From positions 1 through 51,905 of the forward strand of contig JAVHVN010000057.1 in NCBI GenBank assembly GCA_032160545.1: a DNA stretch of 51,905 bases, in the 5' to 3' direction. Made by a program: the position numbers and the translations under genes. A model generated the notes under the pieces. It saw nothing but the letters and a program-made list of their open reading frames with translations, made no database searches and was not told the origin of the DNA. Every line of letters begins with the position of its first letter. The first letter of the stretch is position 1. Of the stretch, positions 40,291 through 48,476 are shown piece by piece. Source of the stretch: DATGFB01 sp032160545. GTDB taxonomy: Bacteria > Actinomycetota > Actinomycetes > Mycobacteriales > Jatrophihabitantaceae.

Positions 40291-43251
40291 GTGGGGACGA
40301 GCGGTGACGACGACGGCGCGGGCACCCGGCCAGGGCTGCCGGTGTCGCCCGCCGCGGCCGGGCGGTATGCGCGGCGCATCGTCGCCACGGTGCGCAACGC
40401 CGCCGAGGTGGTCCGCTTCGGCGGCCTCGAGACGGGCGAGCAGCCCTCGTCGTACACCGTCACCGCGCAGCAGCGGAACTACCGGCTGCGGCACTACTTC
40501 GCCGACGACGTCCCGCCCGAGAGCGCGCCGATCCTGCTGGTGCCGCCGCTGATGATGGCGACCGAGGTGTGGGACGTCTCGCCCGCGAGCTCGGCGGTCG
40601 TGAACCTGCACAAGGACGGCATCGACACCTGGGTCGTCGACTTCGGCGATCCGGGGCACGAGCCCGGCGGCCTCGAGCGGACCCTCACCGACCACGTGCT
40701 GGCAGTCAGCGATGCCGTCGACCGGGTTGTCGCGGCGACCGGGCGGCCGGTCGTCCTGGCCGGCTACTCGCAGGGCGGCATGTTCGCGTACCAGACCGCC
40801 GCCTACCGGCGCGGGGCAGGCATCGACTCGCTGGTGACGTTCGGCAGCCCCGTCGACACGACCGCGCCGTTGCCCATCCCGGTGTCGCCCGAGGTGGCCG
40901 CCCGGCTCGCGACGGGGCTGCTCGACAGCGGCGTCCTGCGCCGGTTGTCCCTGCCCACCTGGGCGACCCGGCTCGGCTTCAAGCTGCTGTCGCCGGCGAA
41001 GACGGTGCAGGGACAGGTGCAGTTCCTGCTCGCGCTGCATGACCGCGACGCCCTGCTGCCCCGCGAGCGGCAGCGCCGGTTCCTCGACTCCGAGGGCTGG
41101 ACGGCGTACTCGGGTCCGGCGATCGCGGAGTTGCTCGAGCAGTTCGTGACGCACAACCGGATGCTCGAGGGCGGGTTCGTCATCGGCGACCGCCTCGTGA
41201 CGCTCGCGGACCTCGCGGTGCCGATCCTGACCGTCGTCGGCAGCGCGGACACGATCGGCCACCCCGACTCGGTGCGCGCGATCCGGCGCGCCGCACCCCG
41301 CGCGGCCGTCTACGAGCTGACGTTGCATGCCGGGCACTTCGGGCTCGTCGTCGGCTCGCGGGCATCCGACGAGACCTGGCCCGCCGTCGCGGCATGGGTC
41401 CGGTGGCGTCTCGGCCACGGCGAGTTGCCCGCCGCCGTACTGCCTGCCGAGCAGGTCGAGGCACGGCCGTTGCGCCCGAGCACCGGGGCCGCCGCGCTCG
41501 CGCAGGCGACCGAGCTGGCGGTGGGAGCGACGCGGATCGTCCTCGGCACCGGCCTGCAGGTTGTCCGCGCGGTCCGCGGTGTGGTGTCCGAGGCGCCCTC
41601 AGCGCTGCCCCGGCTCGCGCGCATCGGCCAGCTCGACCCGGCTACCCGAATCTCGCTCGGACTGCTGCTGGACGAGCAGGCCCGGCGGGCCCCCGACGAC
41701 GTGGTGTTCCTCTCGGGGGACCGCGCCTACCGCCAGCACGACGTCAAGCATCGCGTGGACAGCGTGGTCAAGGGACTCGTCGAGGTCGGCATCCACCAGG
41801 GCGACCGTGTCGGTGTGCTGATGAGCACCCGGCCGAGCGCGTTCAGCGTCGTCGCCGCCCTGAGCCGCCTCGGCGCCACCGCGGTGTTGCTGCGGCCCGA
41901 CGGCGACGTAGCGCGCGAGTGCGCGCTGGGCGGCGTCACATGGGTGATCTCCGACCCCGAGCGGGTCGACCGGATCGGCGAGGTAGACGGCGTCCGGTGG
42001 TGCGTCCTCGGCGGGGGTGCCGAGTGGCGTGAGCTGCACCCGGACGTGCTCGACCTCGAGCGGATCGATCCCGACGACGTCGAGTTGCCGGCGTGGTACC
42101 AGGCCAACCCGCACCGCGCGGGCGACGTTGCCTTCGTGCTGTTCACCGGCGAGGGTGCTTCGACGAGGACGGTCCGCATCACCAACCGCCGCTGGGCGAT
42201 GTCGGCACTCGGCACCGCATCGGCCGCCGCGCTGCGACCGGGCGACACCGTCTACAGCACGACGCCGATCCATCACTCGTCCGCGCTCCTGATGGCGGTC
42301 GGTGGCGCGGTGGCGAGCGGTGCGCGATTCGCGATGGGCACCGCTGACGAGGCCGACGTCTTCTGGTCCGAGGTGCGCCGCTACGGCGCCACGCACGTGT
42401 CCTACACCTGGACGTCGCTGCGCGCGATCACCATGGCGCCGCCCAGCCCCGCCGAGCTGCATCACCCGATCCGCATGTTCCTGGGGTCCGGCATGCCGCG
42501 AAACCTCTGGCGCCGGGTGGCCGAGCGGTTCCCGACCGCGAAGGTGCTGGAGTTCTACGCGTCCGCCGAGGGCGAGACCATCCTCGCGAACGTCAAGGGC
42601 ACGCCGATCGGCTCGATGGGGCGACCGCTCCCCGGCACCGCAGAGGTGCGGGTGGCGGGCTTCGAGCTGACGACGCGGTCGCTGCAGCGAGGTGCGGACG
42701 GCCTCGGGCGGGAGTGCGACACCGACGAGGTCGGCCTGCTGCTCAGCCGGGTGCGCGAGCCCGATACGGCTGGTGCGGACGTCCTGCGCGGTGTGTTCGA
42801 ACCGGGCGACGCGTGGCGCTCGAGCGGTGACCTGTTCCTGCGGGACGAACACAACGACCTGTGGCTGGTCGACCCGGTGACGGCGATCGTCGACACCGCG
42901 CACGGGCCCGTCCTGCCTGCGGCGGCCCGCATGGCGCTGGGCTCGCTGCCGGCCGTCGACCTGCACGTCTCCTACCCGGTGCGCGAGGGTGCCGCGGACG
43001 TGCTGGTGGCGGCGGTGACCCTCTGCCCGGACAGCGAGCTGACCGCGAAGGATCTCGACCTGGCCTTCGAGCGGGTGCCGGCGTCGCACCGCCCCGCGTA
43101 CGCCCAGGTGGTGCGCTCGATCCCGGTGACGACCTGGCACCGGCCGGTCTGGCAGCCGCTGCAGAAGGCCGGCGTTCCCGAACCGACCCGGCAGCGCAAG
43201 GTATGGCGCCTCGACGCGGCGGGTCACTACCAGGAGCTCTCGCCGGCGTAG
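40291..43251 (+). CDS. fusion of PHA-synthase-like alpha/beta hydrolase and divergent acyl-CoA synthetase domain
   Basis: The 986-residue protein resembles mycobacterial Rv1683, annotated as lipase plus long-chain acyl-CoA synthase and linked to storage lipid. Residues 50-380 form a PhaC-like hydrolase: nucleophile Ser160 in AGYSQGG (PhaC has Cys here), Asp319 in VGSADT and His348 in HAGHFGLVVG. Residues 450-980 resemble an AMP-binding fold, with YASAEGE at 755-761 and a SSGD element at 843-846. The ATP-binding loop reads FTGEGASTRTVRIT (617-630), not the usual TSGTTGxPK, and the Gly-Arg normally after SGD...D is Asp-Pro (860-861). Adenylation activity is therefore doubtful. The start is a GTG. 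Confidence 0.9.
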   Translation: MGTSGDDDGAGTRPGLPVSPAAAGRYARRIVATVRNAAEVVRFGGLETGEQPSSYTVTAQQRNYRLRHYFADDVPPESAPILLVPPLMMATEVWDVSPASSAVVNLHKDGIDTWVVDFGDPGHEPGGLERTLTDHVLAVSDAVDRVVAATGRPVVLAGYSQGGMFAYQTAAYRRGAGIDSLVTFGSPVDTTAPLPIPVSPEVAARLATGLLDSGVLRRLSLPTWATRLGFKLLSPAKTVQGQVQFLLALHDRDALLPRERQRRFLDSEGWTAYSGPAIAELLEQFVTHNRMLEGGFVIGDRLVTLADLAVPILTVVGSADTIGHPDSVRAIRRAAPRAAVYELTLHAGHFGLVVGSRASDETWPAVAAWVRWRLGHGELPAAVLPAEQVEARPLRPSTGAAALAQATELAVGATRIVLGTGLQVVRAVRGVVSEAPSALPRLARIGQLDPATRISLGLLLDEQARRAPDDVVFLSGDRAYRQHDVKHRVDSVVKGLVEVGIHQGDRVGVLMSTRPSAFSVVAALSRLGATAVLLRPDGDVARECALGGVTWVISDPERVDRIGEVDGVRWCVLGGGAEWRELHPDVLDLERIDPDDVELPAWYQANPHRAGDVAFVLFTGEGASTRTVRITNRRWAMSALGTASAAALRPGDTVYSTTPIHHSSALLMAVGGAVASGARFAMGTADEADVFWSEVRRYGATHVSYTWTSLRAITMAPPSPAELHHPIRMFLGSGMPRNLWRRVAERFPTAKVLEFYASAEGETILANVKGTPIGSMGRPLPGTAEVRVAGFELTTRSLQRGADGLGRECDTDEVGLLLSRVREPDTAGADVLRGVFEPGDAWRSSGDLFLRDEHNDLWLVDPVTAIVDTAHGPVLPAAARMALGSLPAVDLHVSYPVREGAADVLVAAVTLCPDSELTAKDLDLAFERVPASHRPAYAQVVRSIPVTTWHRPVWQPLQKAGVPEPTRQRKVWRLDAAGHYQELSPA

Positions 43252-43293
43252 CGCCGTGCGCAACAATCCGTCCGTCCCGCGTGTCTAGAAGGC

Positions 43294-43860
43294 ATGCAGG
43301 CCACTGGACGCACCGGCGGCAGCTGCACCACGGGCAGGACGGGGGGCGCGGTGGTCGTCGTCGACGTCGAGTCGGGGTTCGCCGAATTCGTCCGCGCCCG
43401 CACCGCTGCCCTGCTGGCGACCGCCTTCCTGCTGACCGGTGACGCGAACGCAGCTGAGGAACTCGTGCAGGACACCCTGGTGCGGCTGTTCCCCAAGTGG
43501 GAGCGGGTGCAGGCGGCCAGCCAGCCGCTGGCCTACGTCCGTCGCTGCGTCGCCAACAACTTCATCAACGAGCGCCGGCGGCCGGCCACCCGGGACGTCC
43601 GCGTCGACGCGATGGACGACCGCCCGGCCGGGACGGACGGCACCGCGGTGATCGCCGACCGCGACGAGGTGTGGGCCCTGCTGCGCATGCTGCCGCAGCG
43701 GCAGCGGGCCGCGCTCGTCCTGCGGTATTACCACGACCTGCCGGACAGCGAGATCGCGACCGCCCTCGACTGCCGCGAGGGAACCGTCCGCAGCCTGCTC
43801 AGCCGCGGTCTGGCCGCGATGCGGGAGGCCGACGCCGACTCGGCCGGGAGGACGACATGA
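43294..43860 (+). CDS. ECF sigma factor, SigE-family type
   Basis: The 188-residue protein has sigma region 2 (SGFAEFVRARTAALLATAFLLTGDANAAEELVQDTLVRLFPKW, about residues 27-69, with YVRRCVANNFINERRR to 96) and region 4 (LPQRQRAALVLRYYHDLPDSEIATALDCREGTVRSLLSRGLAAMR, 133-177). This is a compact ECF sigma. ATG 43294 is the longest start; an in-frame GTG at 43351 is closer to the family start. AAC at 43262-43264 and GTCTA at 43283-43287, 18 bp apart, could be an ECF-type promoter used for autoregulation. It overlaps the next gene as ATGA. Confidence 0.9.
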   Translation: MQATGRTGGSCTTGRTGGAVVVVDVESGFAEFVRARTAALLATAFLLTGDANAAEELVQDTLVRLFPKWERVQAASQPLAYVRRCVANNFINERRRPATRDVRVDAMDDRPAGTDGTAVIADRDEVWALLRMLPQRQRAALVLRYYHDLPDSEIATALDCREGTVRSLLSRGLAAMREADADSAGRTT

Positions 43861-45248
43861 CCGATCCGAACCTCGAGACTCGACTGCGCGAGACCCTGCG
43901 CGCTCAGGCGCGGCGCGCTCCGCAGCCTGAGGACACGGTGCGCGAGGTGCTGCTCACCGTGGCAGCGCACCGGCCGCACCGGCTGTCGCGGTGGCATACG
44001 TGGACGGTGCCGCTGGTCGCCGCGGGAGCGGTGGCCGCAGTCGCAGCGGCATTGGTGGGCATCCAGCACGTCCGCACCGCGGCGAACCGCGTAGGTCCGG
44101 CCGGCCCGCCGCCGTCGGTGAGCGTGTCGATCCCGAGCGGGCCGGCGCAGAGCCCGTCGACCTCGGCTGCGTCGGTGGTCGCGCCGGCGCCCGGCGTGAC
44201 CTCGGGCGCGCCGTCGCCGGTCTCGGTCGGCCTCCGGCATTTCTCGGTGACCGATCTGAGCTTCGTCGGCTCGGACGGATGGGCCTGGGGCAGCGCCGAC
44301 TGCACGTCTGGAGCCGGGCAGGGCGGCCACTGCGCCGCGATGGTGCGGACGACCGACGGCGGCGCGACATGGCACAGCGTGCCCGGGCCGCCGGCGAACG
44401 TTGCGCTGCTGAGCTGTGACGACCCGTGTGTGCGCTCGATCCGATTCGCCAGCCCGTCGGTCGGTTACGCCTTCGGCCCCAGCGCACTGTTCATGACGAC
44501 CGACAGCGGTCGCACGTGGCAGCGGCAGAAGGGCGGCGCCGACGCACTGGAGTCGCTGGACGGCAACGTCATCCGGATCAGCTCCGCCTGCCTGCCCGGG
44601 TGCCCCCCGCTCGTCCAGACCTCGTCGATCGGCAGCGCCACGTGGGCCGCGCGAGCGCTCCCGCCGGGTGCGCCGGGATTCGGGGTGAGCCTGGTGCGAA
44701 CCGGTTCGGCTGCCTATCTGCTGGCGATGGGACACACGTCCGGCGGGGCGCAGAACGCCACCTCGGTCCTGTTCAGCTCGGCGGACGACGGCGGGCACTG
44801 GAGCGCTCGCGGCGAGCCGTGCCCGCAAGGCCCGGCCGGCGGGACAGCGAACGGCGAGCAGGACTCCGTGGCCGTCGCCGCGGCCGTCGACGGTTCCGTC
44901 GCCGTGCTCTGCACGCCTCGCGGTGCGGCGCAGAACTCCTTCGTCGCCGTCTCGACCGACCAGGGTGCGACGTTCCACCGTGCCGGCGGAGGAATCGGCA
45001 CCGGTCCGGACGCGACCCTGTTCGCCGCCGCGACGTCGCGCACCCTGCTCGTCATGGGCGACGTGCTGTACCGCTCGGGCGACGGCGGCGCGTCGTGGAC
45101 GAGGGTGCAGCACAACGGCGTCGGCCCGCTGACGGCCAGCTGGATCGGATTCGAATCGCCGACCGAGGGGCGCGTCATCGAAGCCGGCACCACCATCTGG
45201 ACGACGCACGACGCCGGCGTGACCTGGACCGCGGTGGCTTTGCCTTAG
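43857..45248 (+). CDS. membrane-anchored Asp-box beta-propeller, putative sensor for the adjacent sigma factor
   Basis: The 463-residue protein has a 48-residue charged cytoplasmic N-terminus, one membrane helix (50-72), a Ser/Pro/Ala linker (80-125) and a large outer domain. Six Asp-box motifs of the form S/T-x-D-x-G-x-x-W/F occur at residues 165, 214, 308, 366, 407 and 450, the mark of a BNR/VPS10-type beta-propeller. Eight cysteines in the outer domain fall in close pairs (149/159, 187/191, 245/249, 322/352) and could form disulfides. The ATGA overlap with the ECF sigma gene suggests it is its anti-sigma or sensor partner (inference). No zinc anti-sigma motif was seen. Confidence 0.88.
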   Translation: MTDPNLETRLRETLRAQARRAPQPEDTVREVLLTVAAHRPHRLSRWHTWTVPLVAAGAVAAVAAALVGIQHVRTAANRVGPAGPPPSVSVSIPSGPAQSPSTSAASVVAPAPGVTSGAPSPVSVGLRHFSVTDLSFVGSDGWAWGSADCTSGAGQGGHCAAMVRTTDGGATWHSVPGPPANVALLSCDDPCVRSIRFASPSVGYAFGPSALFMTTDSGRTWQRQKGGADALESLDGNVIRISSACLPGCPPLVQTSSIGSATWAARALPPGAPGFGVSLVRTGSAAYLLAMGHTSGGAQNATSVLFSSADDGGHWSARGEPCPQGPAGGTANGEQDSVAVAAAVDGSVAVLCTPRGAAQNSFVAVSTDQGATFHRAGGGIGTGPDATLFAAATSRTLLVMGDVLYRSGDGGASWTRVQHNGVGPLTASWIGFESPTEGRVIEAGTTIWTTHDAGVTWTAVALP

Positions 45249-45338
45249 CCGCGATACCCGGCGTCCGGATGCCGATCGAGTGGAGTTGGGCACGGCAGCG
45301 GCCCACGACTCCACACGACGTCCGCGAGCTACCCGGCA

Positions 45339-45367
45339 TTGATGGCTGGCACTCGGCGAGCTAGAGT
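45339..45367 (+). promoter_or_regulatory. promoter of groES-groEL
   Basis: TTGATG (45339-45344), a 17-bp spacer and TAGAGT (45362-45367) form a good housekeeping promoter. The CIRCE element lies across the spacer and the -10, so bound HrcA would exclude RNA polymerase. GAAGGGGAG near 45434-45442 is the groES ribosome binding site. Confidence 0.6.
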
Positions 45368-45372
45368 GCCAA
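45346..45372. promoter_or_regulatory. CIRCE operator (HrcA binding site)
   Basis: CTGGCACTC, nine bases, GAGTGCCAA matches the CIRCE consensus TTAGCACTC-N9-GAGTGCTAA at seven of nine positions in the left arm and eight of nine in the right. Its place before groES is the standard one. It predicts heat-shock repression by HrcA, encoded elsewhere. Confidence 0.88.
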
Positions 45373-45449
45373 TTGAAGGGCCGGTTGACCCCCGCGACGG
45401 CAGCCGCCCTCGACACAGCCCTAGAGAACCCGAGAAGGGGAGATCCATC

Positions 45450-45755
45450 GTGACCGCCACCAAGGTCAGCATCAAGCCGCTCGAGGACCGCGTCGTCGTG
45501 CAGGCGAACGAGGCCGAGACCACGACCGCCTCCGGCATCGTCATCCCGGACACCGCCAAGGAGAAGCCCCAGGAGGGCACCGTCCTTGCGGTCGGACCGG
45601 GCCGTATCGACGACAAGGGCAACCGAGTCCCGCTCGACGTGAGCGTCGGCGACGTCGTCCTCTACAGCAAGTACGGCGGCACCGAGGTGCGTTACGCGGG
45701 TGAGGACTACCTGGTCCTCTCGGCGCGCGACGTCCTCGCGGTCATCGAGAAGTAA
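45450..45755 (+). CDS. groS: co-chaperonin GroES
   Basis: GroES is the heptameric lid of GroEL. The 101-residue protein MTATKVSIKPLEDRVVVQAN... has the mobile loop ETTTASGIVIPDTAKEKPQEG and ends EDYLVLSARDVLAVIEK. The GTG at 45450 has a GAAGGGGAG ribosome binding site; the open frame upstream belongs to the leader. It is controlled by CIRCE. A stem-loop separates it from groEL. Confidence 0.96.
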   Translation: MTATKVSIKPLEDRVVVQANEAETTTASGIVIPDTAKEKPQEGTVLAVGPGRIDDKGNRVPLDVSVGDVVLYSKYGGTEVRYAGEDYLVLSARDVLAVIEK

Positions 45756-45769
45756 CCGACCTGCCGCAA

Positions 45770-45811
45770 CGGCGCCCCGGTCCCGCGCATCTGCGAGCGG
45801 CCGGGGCGTCG
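45770..45811 (+). promoter_or_regulatory. intercistronic stem-loop between groES and groEL
   Basis: Bases 45770-45780 pair with 45801-45811 (core CGCCCCGG / CCGGGGCG) as an 11-bp stem around a 20-base loop that can fold further. It stands between the groES stop and the groEL ribosome binding site. It may slow transcription or guide cleavage so that the two messages have different amounts. Confidence 0.45.
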
Positions 45812-45852
45812 CCGGTTGTGCTGCCCCGCACGATCCTTCAGAAAGGAACACC

Positions 45853-47493
45853 ATGGCGAAGATCCTCAAGTTCGACGAGGACGCCCGCCGCTCGCTCGAG
45901 AGCGGCGTCGACAAACTGGCCAACGCCGTCAAGGTGACGCTCGGCCCACGCGGCCGCAACGTAGTGCTGAGCAAGTCCTTCGGCGCCCCGGTCATCACCA
46001 ACGACGGCGTGACGATCGCGCGCGACATCGAGCTCACGGATCCGTACGAGAACCTCGGCGCGCAGCTGGTGAAGTCGGTCGCCACCAAGACGAACGACGT
46101 CGCCGGCGACGGCACGACGACCGCGACCGTGCTCGCCCAGGCGCTGGTCAACGCGGGCCTGAAGAACGTGGCCGCGGGCGCGAACCCCGGTGCGCTCAAG
46201 CGCGGCATCGACCAGGCCGTCGAGGCCATCAGCACTGAACTCGACAAGGCCGCCACGCCCGTCGAGGACGAGAAGTCGATCGCGCACGTGGCGACGATCT
46301 CGGCCCAGGACCCGACGCTCGGCGAGCTGATCGGCGAGGCGTTCACGAAGGTCGGCAAGGACGGCGTCATCACCGTCGAGGAGAGCCAGGGGCTGTCCAC
46401 CGAACTCGACTTCACCGAGGGCATGCAATTCGACAAGGGCTACATCAGCCCGTACTTCGTCACCGACCTCGAAGCCGGCGAGACGGTCCTCACCGATGCG
46501 TACCTTCTGATCACGACGCAGAAGATCTCGTCGGTTGCCGACCTGCTGCCGCTGCTCGAAAAGGTCGTCGAGACGGCCAAGCCGCTGGTCATCGTGGCCG
46601 AGGACGTCGACGGCGAGGCGCTCAGCACCCTCGTGGTCAACGCGATCCGCAAGACATTCAACGCAGTCGCGGTCAAGGCGCCGTTCTTCGGCGACCGCCG
46701 CAAGGCTTTCCTGCAGGACCTCGCCATCGTCACCGGCGCGCAGGTCGTGGCGCCGGAGGTCGGGCTCAAGCTCGACCAGTCCGGGCTGGACGTCCTCGGC
46801 AAGGCCGGCCGCGTCGTGGTCACGAAGGACACCACGACGATCACGCACGGCACCGGGTCGCCGGCCGACATCGAGGCGCGGATCGCGCAGATCCGTCGCG
46901 AGATCGAGGACACCGACTCCGACTGGGACCGCGAGAAGCTGCAGGAGCGGCTGGCGAAGCTCGCCGGCGGCGTCGGCGTCATCAAGGTGGGCGCCGCCAC
47001 CGAGGTCGAGCTCAAGGAGCGCAAGCACCGCATCGAGGATGCGATCGCGGCCACGCGGGCGGCCGTCGAGCAGGGCATCGTCGCGGGCGGCGGAGCTGCG
47101 CTCGTCCACGCCAGCGACGTCCTCAAGGACGATCTCGGTCTCACCGGTGACGAGGCGACCGGCGTGCGCGTCGTGTTCTCGGCGCTGGTCGAGCCGCTGC
47201 GCTGGATTGCGAGCAACGCCGGCGAGGAGGGCTACGTCGTCGTCGCCAAGGTGCGCGACCTGCCCCCGAACCACGGCCTGGACGCCGCCACCGGTCAGTA
47301 CGTCGACCTGCTGGCAGCGGGCGTCGTGGACCCGGTCAAGGTCACCAAGGCCGCGCTGGCGAACGCGGCCTCGGTCGCGGCTCTCGTGCTCTCCACGCAG
47401 AGCGCGATCGTCGAGAAGCCCGCGGAGTCCGACGACCACGCCGCCAACGGCCACTCGCACGGGCACGGCCACAGCCACGGCCCGGGCTTCTGA
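45853..47493 (+). CDS. groL: chaperonin GroEL, GroEL1 type with His-rich tail
   Basis: This is a chaperonin subunit of 546 residues. It shows MAKILKFDEDARRSLESGVDKLANAVKVTLGPRGRNVVL at the N-terminus, the ATPase motif NDVAGDGTTTATVLAQAL and GGGAALVHA. The C-terminus is ANGHSHGHGHSHGPGF, not the usual Gly-Met repeat. Actinobacteria with a groES-linked, His-tailed GroEL1 usually have a second, essential GroEL2 with a Gly-Met tail elsewhere; that is expected here. The ATG has AGAAAGGA upstream. A strong terminator follows. Confidence 0.96.
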   Translation: MAKILKFDEDARRSLESGVDKLANAVKVTLGPRGRNVVLSKSFGAPVITNDGVTIARDIELTDPYENLGAQLVKSVATKTNDVAGDGTTTATVLAQALVNAGLKNVAAGANPGALKRGIDQAVEAISTELDKAATPVEDEKSIAHVATISAQDPTLGELIGEAFTKVGKDGVITVEESQGLSTELDFTEGMQFDKGYISPYFVTDLEAGETVLTDAYLLITTQKISSVADLLPLLEKVVETAKPLVIVAEDVDGEALSTLVVNAIRKTFNAVAVKAPFFGDRRKAFLQDLAIVTGAQVVAPEVGLKLDQSGLDVLGKAGRVVVTKDTTTITHGTGSPADIEARIAQIRREIEDTDSDWDREKLQERLAKLAGGVGVIKVGAATEVELKERKHRIEDAIAATRAAVEQGIVAGGGAALVHASDVLKDDLGLTGDEATGVRVVFSALVEPLRWIASNAGEEGYVVVAKVRDLPPNHGLDAATGQYVDLLAAGVVDPVKVTKAALANAASVAALVLSTQSAIVEKPAESDDHAANGHSHGHGHSHGPGF

Positions 47494-47510
47494 TCGCAGC
47501 CTGACACGAC

Positions 47511-47549
47511 ACTGCCCCGGTTCGTCCTCGTGGGACGGGCCGGGGCAGT
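47511..47549. terminator. bidirectional terminator hairpin between groEL and whiB
   Basis: ACTGCCCCGG (47511-47520) pairs with CCGGGGCAGT (47540-47549). After a small internal loop, CGTCC (47523-47527) pairs with GGACG (47533-47537). It sits midway between the convergent groEL and whiB stop codons and can serve both strands. Confidence 0.8.
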
Positions 47550-47565
47550 CGCCGTCTTCAGCCGT

Positions 47566-47862
47566 TCAGGCCGGGACGCTCGCGGCGGGCTGGCGGGCGA
47601 GCAGCACCTCACGCTCGTCGGCGGAGGTCCCGCCCCACACGCCGTACGGTTCGCGGGCGGCCAGCGCCCAGCGCAGGCAGTTGTCTATCACCGGGCATCT
47701 CGCGCAGACCGCCTTGGCGCGCATCTCGCGCCGGACCCGGGACGGGCCGCGCTCGTTCTCCGGGTGGTAGAAGTTCGCGGTGTCGCTGCCTCGGCATGCG
47801 GCTTGGGCCTGCCAGTCCCAATCCCCTTGGCGGGGAGCCGGAAGCCGTCGAACTTCGGCCAT
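47566..47862 (-). CDS. whiB3: WhiB-family iron-sulfur transcriptional regulator (WhiB3/WhiD-like)
   Basis: The 98-residue protein has the four conserved cysteines of a redox-sensitive [4Fe-4S] cluster: one in QAACRG, CARC in the middle and one in DNCLRWAL. The GVWGG turn and a basic C-terminal stretch follow. WhiB proteins bind the sigma factor SigA and respond to O2, NO or redox state. Its position next to groEL1 matches whiB3 of mycobacteria and whiD of Streptomyces. GGAGG lies 8 bases before the ATG. An inverted repeat GACCGC-N10-GCGGTC (47885-47906) lies in the leader and may be a control site. Confidence 0.88.
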   Translation of the reverse strand: MAEVRRLPAPRQGDWDWQAQAACRGSDTANFYHPENERGPSRVRREMRAKAVCARCPVIDNCLRWALAAREPYGVWGGTSADEREVLLARQPAASVPA

Positions 47863-48023
47863 CGCGTCATCCTCCGAGAGCGGGGACCGCTCACCCCCAA
47901 GCGGTCGTCTGCTTACTCAAAGAGTGACGGCGGCAAAGGTGACGCACGACTCTGCAGAACGGTGCGCAAATCGTGCGAGACCGGGCACGTTCCCGTGACG
48001 GGACGGAGCCGCCCGGGCGACCG

Positions 48024-48404
48024 TCAGCGGCGCTTGGTGAGCGCGTTCACCGCGTCGGTGTACCCGCGGGCGTAGTCCCAGCTGACGTACGCGTCGTGAT
48101 CGGGGGCGAAGGCCGGCTCGTGGACGTGGGTCCGTCCCTCGCCGAGGAGGGCGCGCAGGTTGGCGGCCATCAGGTCCCAGCCGAAGAAGTGCTGCTCACC
48201 GCAATCCCCGCACTCGACGGTGATGCCGTGCACGGCCTGCGGCTCGAGCGTGGCGCGGAACTCGGCCAGTTCGGCCAGGTCGGCGAGGACGTCCGCGCGC
48301 TCCTCGTCGCTCAACGGCTGCGCCGGCTCGGCGTCGTCGAGCAGCGCGGCGGGGTCGTCCGGGTCGTCCAGGAAGGGGTCGAGCGGGCCGTCGTCGAGGT
48401 TCAC
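48024..48404 (-). CDS. DUF5319 family protein
   Basis: The acidic protein of about 126 residues starts MNLDDGPLDPFLDDPDDP at a GTG. It contains ECGDCGEQHFFGWDLMAANLRALLGEG, with a CxxC pair, and HVHEPAFAPDHDAYVSWDYARGYTDAVNAL near the C-terminus. It matches the actinobacterial DUF5319 family (Rv3412 type), which sits near groEL1/whiB3 in mycobacteria. Its function is unknown; the CxxC may bind metal. A GTG at 48476, directly after the permease stop, would add 24 residues and is an alternative start. Confidence 0.85.
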   Translation of the reverse strand: MNLDDGPLDPFLDDPDDPAALLDDAEPAQPLSDEERADVLADLAELAEFRATLEPQAVHGITVECGDCGEQHFFGWDLMAANLRALLGEGRTHVHEPAFAPDHDAYVSWDYARGYTDAVNALTKRR

Positions 48405-48476
48405 CGTGCCCCCACGCAGTTCGTCACGGGTCCACGGTAAGTCCGAACCGGTCGTTCCCGCCAACCGAAAGGGCAC

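Noticed and set aside
43728..46436. A 902-codon minus-strand open frame across the propeller gene, groES and groEL
   Set aside because: It runs antisense through three well-supported genes, a promoter and an operator, so it is a by-product of codon bias.
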